Shown here in pieces: positions 6,668-18,700 of a DNA stretch of 64,000 nt. Where the stretch lies: the NCBI GenBank assembly GCA_963805645.1, contig CAWDVA010000005.1:1-64000 (forward strand). The letters are read 5' to 3'. The notes under the pieces were generated by a model. The model was given only the letters and a program-made list of their open reading frames with translations, searched no databases and was not told where the DNA came from. How positions within the stretch are numbered: position 1 is the stretch's first letter; every line of letters starts with the position of its first letter. Origin of the DNA: CAVXEH01 sp963805645. Lineage in GTDB: Bacteria; Chloroflexota; Limnocylindria; QHBO01. The translations under genes and the position numbers were made by a program.

Positions 6668-9645
6668 CCGTCATTGAGAACCCAATCCTCAACTCGCCAT
6701 ATCGCGAGCCGACGCGCCACTTCCGCTTCGACGAGGACGGCATCACCAGCGAGACCGTCGACGAACGGCGCCGCTCCACCTACTTCATCCCGATTCCGAA
6801 GCCCAAGAAGCGGGTCGCCCGTGGCATCCCGGCGGAGCAGATGCCCCTGCCCGGCAATTGGACATCGGAGCAGATGCAGCCGAACGACAACATCAACCGG
6901 ATCCGCGGGCACGTCGCGGCGTGGCGAAAGGCCGGCTGGCCGGGCATCACTGCGACCACAAGAGAGCTCCTGAATTACTGGACGAACGAAGACCGCGACA
7001 GGCCACTCTTCTTCTGCCAGATCGAGGCGTTGGAGACGGCCATCTACATCGCGGAGGTTGCCGGCAAGGAACAGCAGTGGATCGACAACCTGCTCCGCGA
7101 GGAGGCCAACAAGAAAAGTGGCGGCCTGTACCGGATCGCGTTCAAGATGGCCACTGGCGCCGGGAAGACGGTGGTCATGGGGATGCTTATCGCCTGGCAG
7201 GCGCTGAACAAGCTCAATGACCCACAGGACAAGCGGTTCAGCGACACCTTCCTGATCGTCACCCCGGGCATCACCATTCGGGATCGTCTTAGGGTCCTGA
7301 AGCCGAACGCGCCGGACAACTACTACCAGGAGCGCGACCTGCTGCCGCCCGACCTCCACCAGCGGCTGCAGACGGCGACAATCGTCATCACGAACTACCA
7401 CGCCTTCAACAAGCGCGACAAGATCTCCGCATCAGCGACCACTAAGAAGCTGCTGGCCGGGCCGGATGGGGACCTGGAGCAGTTCCGGGAGACGGACGCC
7501 GAGATGGTGCGCCGGGTCCTGCGCAGCATCGGGAACAAGACGAACATCGTCGTCCTGAACGACGAGGCACATCACTGCTATCAGGCGGCCGATGCGACCA
7601 CCGGCGATGCCCCCAAACTGACGGGGGACGAGAAGAAGCAGGCGGATGAGGCGAACAAAGCCGCCCACGTCTGGTTGAACGGACTCCGGCAGGTCCAGAA
7701 GAAGGTCAGAGTCAACGCCGTCTTCGATCTGTCAGCGACCCCGTTCTTCCTGGCGGGCTCCGGTTACCGAGAGGGCACGCTCTTCCCCTGGGTGGTCTCC
7801 GATTTCAGTCTCATTGATGCCATCGAGTCAGGGATTGTGAAGATCCCGCGCGTGCCAACCTCCGACGACGTGATGGAAGGAGACCTCCCAACGTTCCGAG
7901 AGCTCTGGTCCCACATAAGGGACGAGCTGCCGAAGAGGGGACTCAAGGACGCGACGCTGGCCGGTCTCCGGACGCTACCCAAGGAACTCGAGGCGGCACT
8001 TCACCATCTCTACCGCGACTACCAGAAGTCATTCGATGCGTGGCGTGAGCTTGAGGGCCGTGGGACGCCCCCAGTCTTCATTGTGGTCTGCCAGAACACC
8101 ACCATCAGCAAAATGGTCTTTGACTGGATCGCAGGGTACGAACAGACCGATGCGGACGGCAACACCACGGTCCACTCCGGTAACCTCCCGCTCTTCTCGA
8201 ATGCCTCTGAAGGGGGCTGGTTGGACCGGCCGAACGCGCTGCTCATTGACTCCGCGCAGCTCGAGTCGGGCGATGTCATGGACGCCAACTTCAGGAAGAT
8301 GGCGGCCAAAGAGATTGCCGAATTCAAGGACGAGCTCGCCGCCCGGGGCGACTATCGGGATGAGATCACGGATGAGGACCTCCTCCGCGAGGTGATGAAC
8401 ACCATCGGTAAGCGCGGGAAGCTTGGCGAACAGATCCGGTGCGTGGTCAGCGTGTCCATGCTGACCGAAGGCTGGGATGCCAACACTGTCACACACATCC
8501 TGGGTGTTCGCGCGTTCGGCACGCAGCTGCTCTGCGAGCAGGTCGTTGGACGTGGGCTGCGCCGGATCAGTTACGAGCCAAACGAGAACGGCATGTTCGA
8601 ACCCGAGTACGCGGAAGTCTTCGGTGTTCCATTCAGCTTCATTCCGACGGTTGGCAACACCAAGGTGGTGGTCCAGAAGGAGGTGCATCGTGTCTATGCC
8701 CTCCCCGAGAGGAGCCACCTCGAGATCAGCTTCCCGCGTGTCATCGGCTACCGGTGGGACATGCCGACCGAGCACCTGACCCCGGACTTCACGCCGGACT
8801 CCACCATGACGCTCCGAACGGACGAAGTGCCGACGCGAGCGCAGCTCGACCCAATCGTTGGCGAGTCCAAGGAAACGACCCTCGACGAGCTGAAGGAGTA
8901 CCGGCACCAGCAGGTGGCATTCGCGCTGGCGAAGCGGATCGTGGAGAACTACCTGCTCGACGCGGAGCAGCGGCCGAAGCCCTGGCTCTTCCCGCAGATC
9001 CTCCCAATCGTCGTGAGCTGGATGGACGAATGCGTGGTGATTAAGGGTGGAGCCTTCGAGCAGATGTTGCTGCTGAGCCAGTACAGCCACACGGCTGCAC
9101 AGAAGGTTGCGAGCGCGATGGTTCGTGGCACCGCAGGTGAGAAGCGATTGCTGCCCCTCCTCCGCCCGTATGACGCCATTGGCTCAACTGCAGAAGTTGA
9201 CTTCAATACCACCAGGACCGTCTACGAGACGACCAAGAGCCATCTCAACTACGTCGTTCAGGATTCGGGCTGGGAGTCGAAGGTCGCCTACACCCTTGAT
9301 CACATGGACGAAGTTGTCGCCTACTTCAAGAACCCCGGGGTCCTGCGCATCCCATACACCCATGAGGGAGTCCAGGGACATTACGTTCCAGACTTCGTCG
9401 TTCAGCTCCGCGACGGCAGGGCGGACCCGCTGAATTTGCTGGTCGAGGTGACCGGGGAGCGGAGAAAGGACAAGGTTGTGAAGGTCGAGACGGCGAGTAC
9501 GTACTGGGTACCGGCCGTCACGAATCTGCGTGAGTATGGGCGTTGGGCGTTTACCGAAGTGACCGACCCATGGGACGCGGCCGACCTCATCGCCACCAAC
9601 ATTCAGGACATCGCCCGCGGCAATGCAGCAGTAACGGAGGGGTAA
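6664..9645 (+). CDS. Type III-like restriction subunit: SF2 helicase with C-terminal nuclease
   Basis: 993 residues, resembling Res subunits of type III restriction enzymes (BPTD_3080-type family). SF2 motifs: Walker A MATGAGKT, TFLIVTPG, VITNYHAF, the DEAH-type box NDEAHHCYQ, FDLSATPFF, VVSVSMLTEGWDANTVTH, and motif VI EQVVGRGLRRI. The C-terminal nuclease shows VPDFVVQL followed by LLVEVTGERRKDK, the PD...ExK arrangement of Res nucleases. It would translocate and cut unmodified DNA together with the methyltransferase that starts 4 bases after its stop. It overlaps the DUF4917 stop by 4 bases. The reading is complete and unbroken, unlike most neighbours. Confidence 0.88.
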   Translation: MTVIENPILNSPYREPTRHFRFDEDGITSETVDERRRSTYFIPIPKPKKRVARGIPAEQMPLPGNWTSEQMQPNDNINRIRGHVAAWRKAGWPGITATTRELLNYWTNEDRDRPLFFCQIEALETAIYIAEVAGKEQQWIDNLLREEANKKSGGLYRIAFKMATGAGKTVVMGMLIAWQALNKLNDPQDKRFSDTFLIVTPGITIRDRLRVLKPNAPDNYYQERDLLPPDLHQRLQTATIVITNYHAFNKRDKISASATTKKLLAGPDGDLEQFRETDAEMVRRVLRSIGNKTNIVVLNDEAHHCYQAADATTGDAPKLTGDEKKQADEANKAAHVWLNGLRQVQKKVRVNAVFDLSATPFFLAGSGYREGTLFPWVVSDFSLIDAIESGIVKIPRVPTSDDVMEGDLPTFRELWSHIRDELPKRGLKDATLAGLRTLPKELEAALHHLYRDYQKSFDAWRELEGRGTPPVFIVVCQNTTISKMVFDWIAGYEQTDADGNTTVHSGNLPLFSNASEGGWLDRPNALLIDSAQLESGDVMDANFRKMAAKEIAEFKDELAARGDYRDEITDEDLLREVMNTIGKRGKLGEQIRCVVSVSMLTEGWDANTVTHILGVRAFGTQLLCEQVVGRGLRRISYEPNENGMFEPEYAEVFGVPFSFIPTVGNTKVVVQKEVHRVYALPERSHLEISFPRVIGYRWDMPTEHLTPDFTPDSTMTLRTDEVPTRAQLDPIVGESKETTLDELKEYRHQQVAFALAKRIVENYLLDAEQRPKPWLFPQILPIVVSWMDECVVIKGGAFEQMLLLSQYSHTAAQKVASAMVRGTAGEKRLLPLLRPYDAIGSTAEVDFNTTRTVYETTKSHLNYVVQDSGWESKVAYTLDHMDEVVAYFKNPGVLRIPYTHEGVQGHYVPDFVVQLRDGRADPLNLLVEVTGERRKDKVVKVETASTYWVPAVTNLREYGRWAFTEVTDPWDAADLIATNIQDIARGNAAVTEG

Positions 9646-9648
9646 GGA

Positions 9649-12311
9649 GTGCCACGAAAGACTGGAAAGGCCGCGGGTCCGACGCGCGTGGAGCAGACCC
9701 GCCATGCCGGAGACCAGCGCGTGAACATTCCGACCGCGGAACTGGAGAAGTTCGCCGAGCAGGACGATGCCCAGCCGCGGACCATTCTCTACCCGCGCGA
9801 CCCGAGCCTGGACCCGCAGCTCGTCTGGAAGGGCAAGGACGAGCAGGACAGGCGACCGCTCGAGGTGCCATCGGTCCCGATCTACATCCAGGAGCACATC
9901 AACCCCAAGGCCTTGATTGAAGACCTGCGCGCCACCTCATCCGGCCGGCGGGAACAACAGCTGGACCTGTTCGGCGACTTCAACGGGATGGACTTCGAGG
10001 AGCGGGTCGAGTTCTACCAGCACCCGATGAAGTGGTCGAACCGGATGATCCTGGGCGACTCCCTGCTGGTGATGACCTCGCTGGCCGAGAAGGAGGGCCT
10101 GAAAGGGCAGGTCCAGATGATCTACGTCGACCCTCCCTACGGGATCAAGTTCGGTTCGAACTGGCAGGTCAGGACCGATCGGCGCGACGTGAAGGACGGC
10201 AAGCTCGATGACGCCACGCGCCAGCCAGAGCAGATAAAGGCCTTCCGCGACACGTGGGAACTTCAGATTCACTCTTACCTGACTTACCTGCGCGACCGGT
10301 TCGTCGTCGGCCGCAACCTTCTCACCGACTCGGGATCCATCTTTGTGCAGATCAGTGACGACAACGTCCATCTGGTGCGATCGCTACTGGACGAGGTCTT
10401 TGGGAGCGACAACTTCTGTTCGTTGATCACCTTCCAAAGAACATCGGGCCAAAGTAGCCCTACGGCCACCACGAATGTCCTAGCGTCCGTGTCCGATTAC
10501 GTGCTTTGGTATGCGCGCGACGCCCGTAAGGTGAAGTACCGCCGGCCATTTGTCCGGAAGCTGGACAAGACCCTCGTCGAGCAGTACACGTGGGCGGAAG
10601 GCACCGATGGTTCGGCGAGACGGCTAACTCGTGACGAGCTCACCGGTGAGTCGCCCGTGGACCGCCGGTTCATGCCGGCGGATGCATCATCGGCGACGGG
10701 TGCCGAGTCAATCCGCTACTCGGTAGAACTCGACGGCAAGCGATTCGCGCCGCCCGGAGACCGGGGGTGGTCGACCACCGAAGAGGGCATGAAGCGCCTA
10801 GGCACCGCTGGAAGGCTGATCGCCCTGGGCAACAGTCTTCGCTTCAAGCGGTTCGTAAGATGACTACCCCGTTTCACCTCTGTCCAACCTTTGGACCGAT
10901 ACGGTCGCTAGCGGCTTTTCAGAATCAAAGATTTTCACAGTCCAAACGCCTCAACTGGTGCTCGAGCGCTGCATCGTGATGACAACGGACCCAGGCGACT
11001 TGGTCTTGGACCCGACTATGGGGAGCGGGACCACTGCCCATGTCGCCGAGCAGTGGGGGCGCCGATGGATTGCTATCGACACAAGCCGCGTCGCGCTTGC
11101 TCTCGCGAGGACGCGGCTCGTCAGTAGCCGACATCCCTACTTCCTGCTTGCTGACTCGGCAGAGGGATTGCGGAAGGAAGCCGAGATTGCGGGCCAGCCA
11201 CCACGTCAGGTTCAAACGTTCGGAGACATCAGGAAAGGTTTTCTATACGAACGTGTTCCTCACGTAACGCTGCGTTCGATCGCGCAGAACCCGGACATCC
11301 GCGAGGGAATGACGCGCAGCGAGATCGACGCGGCAATCGCCCGTCACGCCGAGGCGGAGATCCTCTACGACCGCCCGTACGTCGATCCAATGGTCGTTCG
11401 GGTGGCAGGCCCATTTACAGTCGAGAGCCTGTCGCCGCATCAGGTCCTCGCGAGACGCGCTACCGACGACGGTGCGAATGCATCACCTCCGGTCGGTCGA
11501 TGCCGCGAGGTTCGTGGATATGGTGCTCGAGAACCTGGGCAAGGCGGGCGTTCAAAACCAGGTCAAGACCCAGCGGCTGAAGTTCGAGGCGCTCGATCGG
11601 TTCCCCGGTCGCGGAATCCAGGCGGATGGCAAGTACGACGAGGGCGGCGCGAGCAAGCGGGCGGCCGTCGCCATCGGCCCCGAGTACGGCACGGTCGGAA
11701 AGGAGCTCGTGCGCGAGGCCGCCAAGGAGGCAGCCGATTGGGCCGACCTTCTCATCGTGTGCGGCTACGCGTTCGACGCGCGGGCTGAGGAGATGAGCGC
11801 GATTGGCCGCCTGCCAGTCGTGTACGCGCGCATGAATGCGGATCTTCTGCTCGGCGACCAGCTCAAGAAGACCGGCTCCGGCAACCTGTTCACCGTCTTC
11901 GGCCAGCCCGATATCGAGATCCGCAGGCTAGCCGACGGCCAGCTGCAGGTCGACATCCGGGGCATCGATGTCTACGACCCGACCGCCGGCGAGATCCGCT
12001 CCGATGCGCCCGACATGATCGCGTCTTGGTTCATCGACACCGACTACAACGGTGAGTCGTTCTTCGTCCGCCACGCCTACTTTTGCGGCGGGGATAGGCC
12101 GTATGAGCGGTTGTCGAAGACGCTGAAGGCAGACATCGATCCCGAGGCTTGGGAGACCCTCTACTCAGCCACCTCGCGCCCATTCCCGCGACCCGAGTCC
12201 GGCAAGATCGCGGTGAAGGTCATCAACCACTACGGAGACGAGATCCTCAAGGTCTACGACGTTGAGGGCTCGGGCGTAGAAGACGGTGAGTCGTCGCGGG
12301 CGCGGCGGTAG
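9649..12311 (+). pseudogene. Beta-class DNA methyltransferase (Mod subunit), split by two frameshifts
   Basis: Modification partner of the upstream Res, about 886 residues after repair. Part 1 (9649-10857) holds MILGDSLLVM and motif IV YVDPPYGIKFG. Part 2 (10858 to about 11480) holds motif I as LVLDPTMGSGTT. The order IV before I marks a beta-class N6-adenine or N4-cytosine enzyme. Part 3 (about 11480-12311) is the long C-terminal domain. One extra A in GTAAGAT at 10857-10858 creates a stop at 10861; removing it gives FVDDYPVSPLSNLW. A second shift lies at 11465-11485. Start is GTG 9649 after AAGGAG. Conserved motifs on both sides suggest sequence error rather than decay; if real, the host would carry a restriction enzyme without its methylase. 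Confidence 0.8.
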
Positions 12312-12362
12312 CGTGCCAGTCGTGACGGATGAGGTGTCGGAACTCCAGGCGAGCATCGGTTC

Positions 12363-13609
12363 GTGACATCTGTCTTTGCGTGGCTTGACCACGATGAATC
12401 TGAGCGTCGGAAGATGCTCGAGGTGGTCGACCTCTTCCGAGAGAAGGGGACGCTGGACGAACTTGGCTTTGGCACCATCCGCGATGCTTTCTCGGACCAC
12501 TTCTTCCCCGGCACCAGCACCATTCAGACACGCGTTCGGTACTTCCTCTTCATCCCGTGGATCTACCTCAAGCTCGAGCAGGAGCGCGTTTCGTCAGCGC
12601 ATATCGATCACCAGGCTCGTCGCTGGCAGGCCCAGCTAGCTCGGTCGCTCGCCTCGGGTGGCGAAGGTGATGCCGCCGGCGTTATCGGCATCCAGGCAGG
12701 CGAGAAGCTTCAGCGTCCGCCAAGCGTTGTGTATTGGTCCGGGCTGCGGCGCTGGGGCCTCCGCACCTTCCCTGGATCGCTTGAGCAGTATCACCTGAGC
12801 TTTGATCACCTCAATCAGGAATCGCGTCGCGGACTGCGGTCGGACGATTCGGAGGGTGAACTCGTGGAGCCCAGCCGACGCAACTGGCACGGTGGCCTCC
12901 CTGACGCACCGCACACCCTCTTCGAAAGCACCAGCTTCGCGCTGACCCGCGAGGAGGCTGCGTATCTCCAGGAGCGCATCCTCACATCGGTGCCGGGCTC
13001 GCTGCTTGCGTTCATGACCCAGGGCCAGCGAGTCGGGGAGCGCATCGACGCGCCGTGGATGTATCCGCAGCTCGGGGAGCTGCCGCGCGACCTACAGGAC
13101 ACCATCGAGCACGCGCGGCGATTCTCGCTGCTCGTCGTCGGGGCGCAGTTGCTCTACAACCTGATGATGGCCGAGCTCGCCGTGGAGCTCGGCATCCACA
13201 CCGATCCGAAGCTTGTCGATGACTATCGCGAGCGGCTGGACGGCTGGTCAGCTGAGATGACCTCAGATGTCGTTCGTCTTAGAGCATGGAATCGGCCGGC
13301 GTTCTGGCAGTTGGTGCACGAAATGAATCCCGGACTCCGGCCGCCGACCTACCGGTTCAGCGAAGCCTGGATCGCACTTGCGCTTAGGATCCGGCACGTG
13401 TCGCTGACCGCACGGAGGCTCGACAGCTGATCAGGAATCGAGAGCGAGCCCTGAAAGGCGGGTTGGCAAAGCTGCAATCACGCCGCGCGCTTGAGCTGTG
13501 GAACGGTGAATCCGGGACGTCGCGCCTGACCTACCGATGGTTCCAGGGTCGGCGTGCGGTCGCCGACATCCTGGCCGGATTGGTCCGCAAGGAACAACCG
13601 GATGCTTGA
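12363..13609 (+). CDS. DUF6361 family protein (one frameshift near the end)
   Basis: Matches the DUF6361 family by its opening SVFAWLDHDESERRKMLEVV and the block FPGTSTIQTRVRYFLFIPW. Function unknown; I associate the family with defence islands next to PLD nucleases and helicases. The first reading stops at 13430, but another frame continues with ARQLIRNRERALKGGLAKLQ and WFQGRRAVADILAG up to TGA 13607-13609. This implies a 1-base deletion (or 2-base insertion) near 13410. Repaired length is about 415 residues. Its stop overlaps the ATG of the PLD gene by 8 bases, so it heads a chain of coupled genes. The GTG start at 12363 lies 51 bases after the methyltransferase stop. Confidence 0.75.
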
Positions 13610-15463
13610 ACCGGAGGGCCGCCAGCCGCTGCTCGACGCGTTGAAGCCGCCGCCAGGCTCTGTCCTCGATCGTGCTGTCGGGACTTCGTATTCGTTAGAT
13701 CTCCTGGCGCTGCTTACCGCACCGCTGGCGTTTGCCCTCTTCGATCACCTGAAGGCAGACGGCGCGCCAGACGGCGCCGATCCGATCGCGGTCATAGAGG
13801 CAGTTCGCCGCCACGCCGACCAGATCGACATCTTCTGCCAGGCTGGTCAGGTGGCGCCAATGCGCGAGCACAGGCCGATCGTCGCCTACCTTGAGCGCTC
13901 TGTCCACGGTGTGGTGCCACCGAAGCCCACCGCGATCTTCCATCCGAAGGTCTGGCTGCTGCGCTACCGAAGCGGGCACCGGGGAGCGGAGCTATCGATT
14001 CCTGTGCCTCAGCCGGAATCTGACGCTTCGACCGCTCCTGGGACACCATCCTGCGTCTTGACGGCGAGGTTGACGGCGACACGTCGGGCGTTTGACACCG
14101 AACCGATCAGCGCCTTCATTCGCGCGCTCCCCGGGCTGGCTGTGAATCCGCTCGATGACGCTCGGGTCGCGTCGCTGAATGCGTTGGCGGACGAGTTGGC
14201 CGACGTGCGTTTCACCCTCCCAGATGGGTTCCGTGCTGCGCGCTTCTGGCCAATGGGCCACGACGGTGTCGACCGATGGCCGCTGGATGGCCGTATTGAT
14301 CGCCTGCTCACGATCTCACCATTCCTGACGGCGCCAATGCTGAAACGGCTGTCGGCACATGGACGACATCACGTGCTGGTGTCGCGCCCAGAGTCCTTCG
14401 ACATGGTCGGCGCCGACGCGCTTGCTGCGTTCTCGGGAGTCTTAGCGTTGTCTCCGAGTGCAGTCGCCGGATCCCGAATTGCGACCGGATGCGCCTCCGA
14501 CAGACGAAGCAGTGGCGGAATCCACGGGTGGGGAGCTCCAGGGACTGCACGCGAAGTGCTACATGGCGGATGCCGGCGGCGATGCCCGCGTCTGGACCGG
14601 CTCCGCGAATGCGACCGGTGCGGCGTTTGGCGGCAATGTGGAGTTTCTTGTGGAGCTCACCGGGCCAAAGCGCTTGTTCGGCGTTGAGGCCACGCTAGGA
14701 GAGCGTCCGGGGCAGGCCTCGCTGCGGTCCTTGCTGGAGGAGTACACCCCGGCAAACGCCGAGCCTCGCGAGTTGACCGTTGCCGAGGAACTCGACCGTG
14801 AACTCGACGCGTTCCGAAGATGGCTAGCGAGCCACCGATTCGTCGCAACGGTCCAGACCGTGGGAGAGGACGTCTACGAGCTGACGCTACGGGGGTCCGA
14901 GCGCCCGCTCGACGGCGACGGCCGATGTCCCAACCGATGTGAGCTGCCGGCCGATCACCAGCAAGGCCCCGGTGACACTCTCGCACGAAGGAGATGATCT
15001 GTTAGCTCGGTTCAGCGCTTTGAGCTTCGAGGCACTCACTTCGTTCTTCGTCCTCACGGCCAAGGCCAGCCGTGAGGGGGAGGAACGTGAGGTCCAGTTT
15101 GTGATCAATGCGGAACTGGTTGGCGCGCCTGAGGACCGCCGCCAGCGCATCCTGGCCAGTCTGCTGAAGAATCGCGAGGAGCTGCTGCGATTCCTTCTGA
15201 TGCTGCTTTCGGGGATGGGAGAGTCGGGCCAGCTCGACGAAGCTGCATTGGGCGGCGGGAAGTGGGCGTGGGCGTGGTCGGAGAGTTCTGCCCTGTTTGA
15301 GCCCATGGTGCGCGCCCTGGCACGTGATCCCAGCAAGATCGACGAAATCGACAGCATCATGCAGGAGCTGGCGAAGACGCAGGACGGCCGATCCATCCTG
15401 CCCGAGGGGTGGCAGGACGTCTGGGAACCGATCCGCGCCGCCCGGGAGGAACTCCGCGTGTGA
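13602..15463 (+). pseudogene. Phospholipase D-family nuclease-like protein, split by several frameshifts
   Basis: About 620 residues after repair. Two PLD half-sites are visible: AIFHPKVWLLRY near residue 110 and LHAKCYMADAGG followed by WTGSANATG and NVEFLVEL near residue 320. This is the H-x-K ... N layout of PLD-fold nucleases. The reading changes frame near 13975, 14025, 14085, 14445 and 14910; within each piece the protein looks normal (for example SYRFLCLSRNLT, then FDRSWDTILRLDGE). A helical C-terminus (LLARFSALSFEALTSFF) ends at 15463. The ATG overlaps DUF6361; the TGA overlaps the GTG of the next small gene. PLD proteins such as DrmC act as nucleases in some phage-defence systems; that role here is inferred. 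Confidence 0.7.
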
Positions 15464-15741
15464 GCACTTCCGCTCGTATCTGCGCGGCTCGACCGAATGG
15501 CCCCTATGGGATTGATGCGGTTGAGAAGTGCGGAAGGCCGGTCCACCGCCCGTCGGCACGCCTCTGCGCGGAACATGAAGCGCTCTGGCAGACCATCAGC
15601 AAGGAGCGAGCCCGGGCACGCGCAACTGGAATGGACGAACAATTACTGCCGGCCTCGATACGCCGTTCAGACGGGGCGTCATCGCCTGTCTCCACCCACG
15701 CCGGTGGTCGATGGTGCGCGAGATCGAGCGCAAGGTCATGA
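15460..15741 (+). CDS. Small Cys/His-rich protein between PLD and helicase genes
   Basis: A 93-residue reading from GTG 15460 (overlapping the PLD stop, GTGA) to TGA 15739-15741 (overlapping the helicase ATG, ATGA). The core KCGRPVHRPSARLCAEHEALW has a C-x13-C-x2-H layout suggesting a small zinc site, with another Cys in the first ten residues. The last 30 residues are low-complexity and may be distorted by an indel. I do not recognise a family. The exact 4-base overlaps at both ends are the best evidence that it is a real gene and part of the same system. Confidence 0.55.
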   Translation: MSTSARICAARPNGPYGIDAVEKCGRPVHRPSARLCAEHEALWQTISKERARARATGMDEQLLPASIRRSDGASSPVSTHAGGRWCARSSARS

Positions 15742-18700
15742 AGGGTCTGAAGGATTTCCAGCGCCGCACCGTGGACTACGTATTCAAGCGGTTGTACACG
15801 GATCCCAAGCCTGTTGATCGCGTTCCTGGTTGCCGATGAGGTCGGTCTGGGAAAGACGATCGTGGCTCGTGGACTTGTCGCACGCGCCATCAACCACCTT
15901 CAGCACAAGGGCGTCAAGCGCATCGACGTCATCTACATCTGCTCGAATGCCGACATTGCATCCCAGAACATCCGCCGGCTCAACGTCACCGGGCGAGCCG
16001 ACTTCAATCTATCGTCCCGCATCACGCTTCTGCCACTGCAGCTCCGTCAGCTTAATCAGAACGGCCTGAATTTCGTTTCCTTCACGCCCGGAACCAGCTT
16101 CGACTTTGGTCAGCGAACAGGACAGGCCGCGGAGCGCGCGTTGCTCTTCCGACTGCTGGAGCACGCGTGGGGGAAGCACACCATGAATCGGTCCGGCGCA
16201 TATCGGCTGATGCGGGCCGGCAAAGGGGCTGGATCGGTTCCGTGACCAGGTGAAATGGACGCCTTCAAGGTCGGGACGGGCGAAGGACAAATAGATCCGA
16301 CACTGGCCGAGAGCTTTGTCAAGGGGCTTGCGGAGGCCAATGAGGCGTCCGGCATCCGAAAGCGGTTCCTCGATCTCGTGGACGATACACACCCGTCACG
16401 AGCCGGACAGCTACTGGCACGAACGCCAGGAGATCGTCGGCCGAACTGCGCCGCATCCTCGCGAGGAGCTGCATCGCTGCGCTCGAGCCCGACGTGATCA
16501 TTCTCGACGAGTTCCAGCGGTTCAGGCACCTCCTGGAGGAACCGAACCCTGACGATCCCGATGACATCCGGTCGTTGGCGCGCAACCTGTTCGACCAGCA
16601 CGGACGCGACAAGGTCGCTCCTCTCTGTCAGCGACGCCATACAAGATGTACACCCTTTCCGACGAGGCCGATGACGACCACTACCGCGACTTCGTGCAGA
16701 CGTCCGCATTCCTGTTGGGCAAGGAGGGCGCGGCCGGGTTCGGCAAGGATCTGTCGGCGTTCCGCCGGGCGCTGCTCACGATCAGTGATGGCGTCGACCT
16801 CTCCGAATCCGTTCGGCTGAAGTCGCGGATCGAGCGGCGGCTCCGCCGCGTAATGGCACGCACTGAGCGGCTATCGGTCACGCGGGATCGCAGCGGCATG
16901 CTTGAGGAGCGCCCATCAGCTGGGCTGCGGCTTGGGGCCCAGGACCTTCGCTCATTCATGCTGACCGACGAGCTCGCCCGCAAGCTCGGTTCAGGCGACG
17001 TCCTCGAATACTGGAAGTCCTCGCCCTACCTGATGAACTTCATGGAGGGCTACAAGCTGAAGCAAGAGGTCCGCGCTGCAATCGGCGAGAGAGCGGACCC
17101 GCGAGATCATTGCCCTGCTGCGGTCGGCCGGTGGAGGCGGGACTTCTCTCCTTTGCGCAGGTCCGGGCCTATGAACGCGTTGATCCGGGGAATGCGCGCC
17201 TCCGCAGTCTGATCGGGGACACGCTTGATCGCGGCGTATGGCAGCTCCTGTGGCTGCCACCGTCGATGCCCTATTACGAGCCGGGCCCGCCTTGGTCCGA
17301 CGTCGCCGCTGACGGCTTCACCAAGCGGCTCATCTTCTCGAGCTGGACCGTTGCGCCGCAAGCAATCGCATGCCTCCTCAGCTACGAGGCTGAGCGCCGC
17401 ATGGTCCGCAAGGGCCGCCGGCGGCGTCTCAACACGCCGGAGGCTCGGAAGCGCCAGCGAGGGCTCCTCCGTTTCGCTCGCGATTCGCGAAACCAGGAGC
17501 GGCCGGTGGGTATGCCGGTCTTCGGGCTGCTGTATCCCAGCCCAACGCTGGCGCGGCTGGGGGATCCGCTGCGTCTCGAAACACGGCGCACGGGGTCGCT
17601 CCCAAGCCGCGCAGAGGTTGTCGAAGCCGTGAAGTCAAAGCTAGAAAGGCGGCTGCGGCCCCTCCTCAGGCAGGCGCGCGGCGAGGAGTCAGACGAGGAC
17701 TGGTACTGGGCAGCTGCAGTCCTTCTCGACGCGCAGGCCGACCCCAACCAGACCGACGGCTGGCTTGATCGGCCAGATGCCCAGAGGGCCTGGGATGCTG
17801 GCGAGAAGGGCTCTGACGCAGATAGTGCATTCGCGGCCCACGTAGAGCTTGCGCGCGACGCGGCGCACCAAGTTGAGGGTTTCGGTCAGCCGCCAGACGA
17901 CCTGCTGGACGTTCTCGCTCGCGTCGCGATTGCTTCGCCCGCGAACGTTGCGCTGCGCTCCCTCGCACGGACATTGGGCGATCCGCGTAGAGCTGCTGAG
18001 ACGCCGGTTCGCGATGCGTCCGCTCGTATTGCATGGGGCTTCCGCGCGCTCTTCAACGTTCCCGAGGTCATGGCGTTGGTGCGCACCATGGAGGGCGCCG
18101 ACGAGGCGTACTGGCGCGGCGTTGTGGAGTACTGCTTTGCCGGCAACCTTCAGGCCGTCCTGGACGAGTACCTGCACGTATTGCCGGAATGGCTGGGGCT
18201 GGTGGGCCGACCCGAGGAAGCCCAGGTCGCGGAAATCGCCAAAGAAGTGCATGAGGTGGTGTCACTGCGGGCGGCGAACTATGGTGTCGAAGAGCTCCTC
18301 GAACGTGGCGGCGGTCTCGCTCTGGAAACGCAGAAGATGCGCGCGCGTTTCGCCCTGCGATTTGGCGTGAGGGCTACAGATGAGGAAGCATCACTCACGC
18401 GCGCCGGCCTCGTTCGCTCGGCCTTCAACTCGCCCTTCTGGCCGTTCGTGTTGGCGAGTACGTCCCTCGGACAGGAGGGGTTGGACTTCCACCAGTACTG
18501 CCACGCAGTTGTGCACTGGAACCTTCCTGCAAACCCCGTGGACATGGAGCAGCGCGAAGGGAGAATTCACCGGTATAAAGGCCACGCCGTCCGGAAGAAC
18601 GTCGCACGCGAACAAGCGGAGGTCGGCTTCGCAGCCCGCGGGCGCGACCCCTGGGGGCCGATGTTTGAGGCCGCGCGCCCGCCACGGGGTGCGCGTGATC

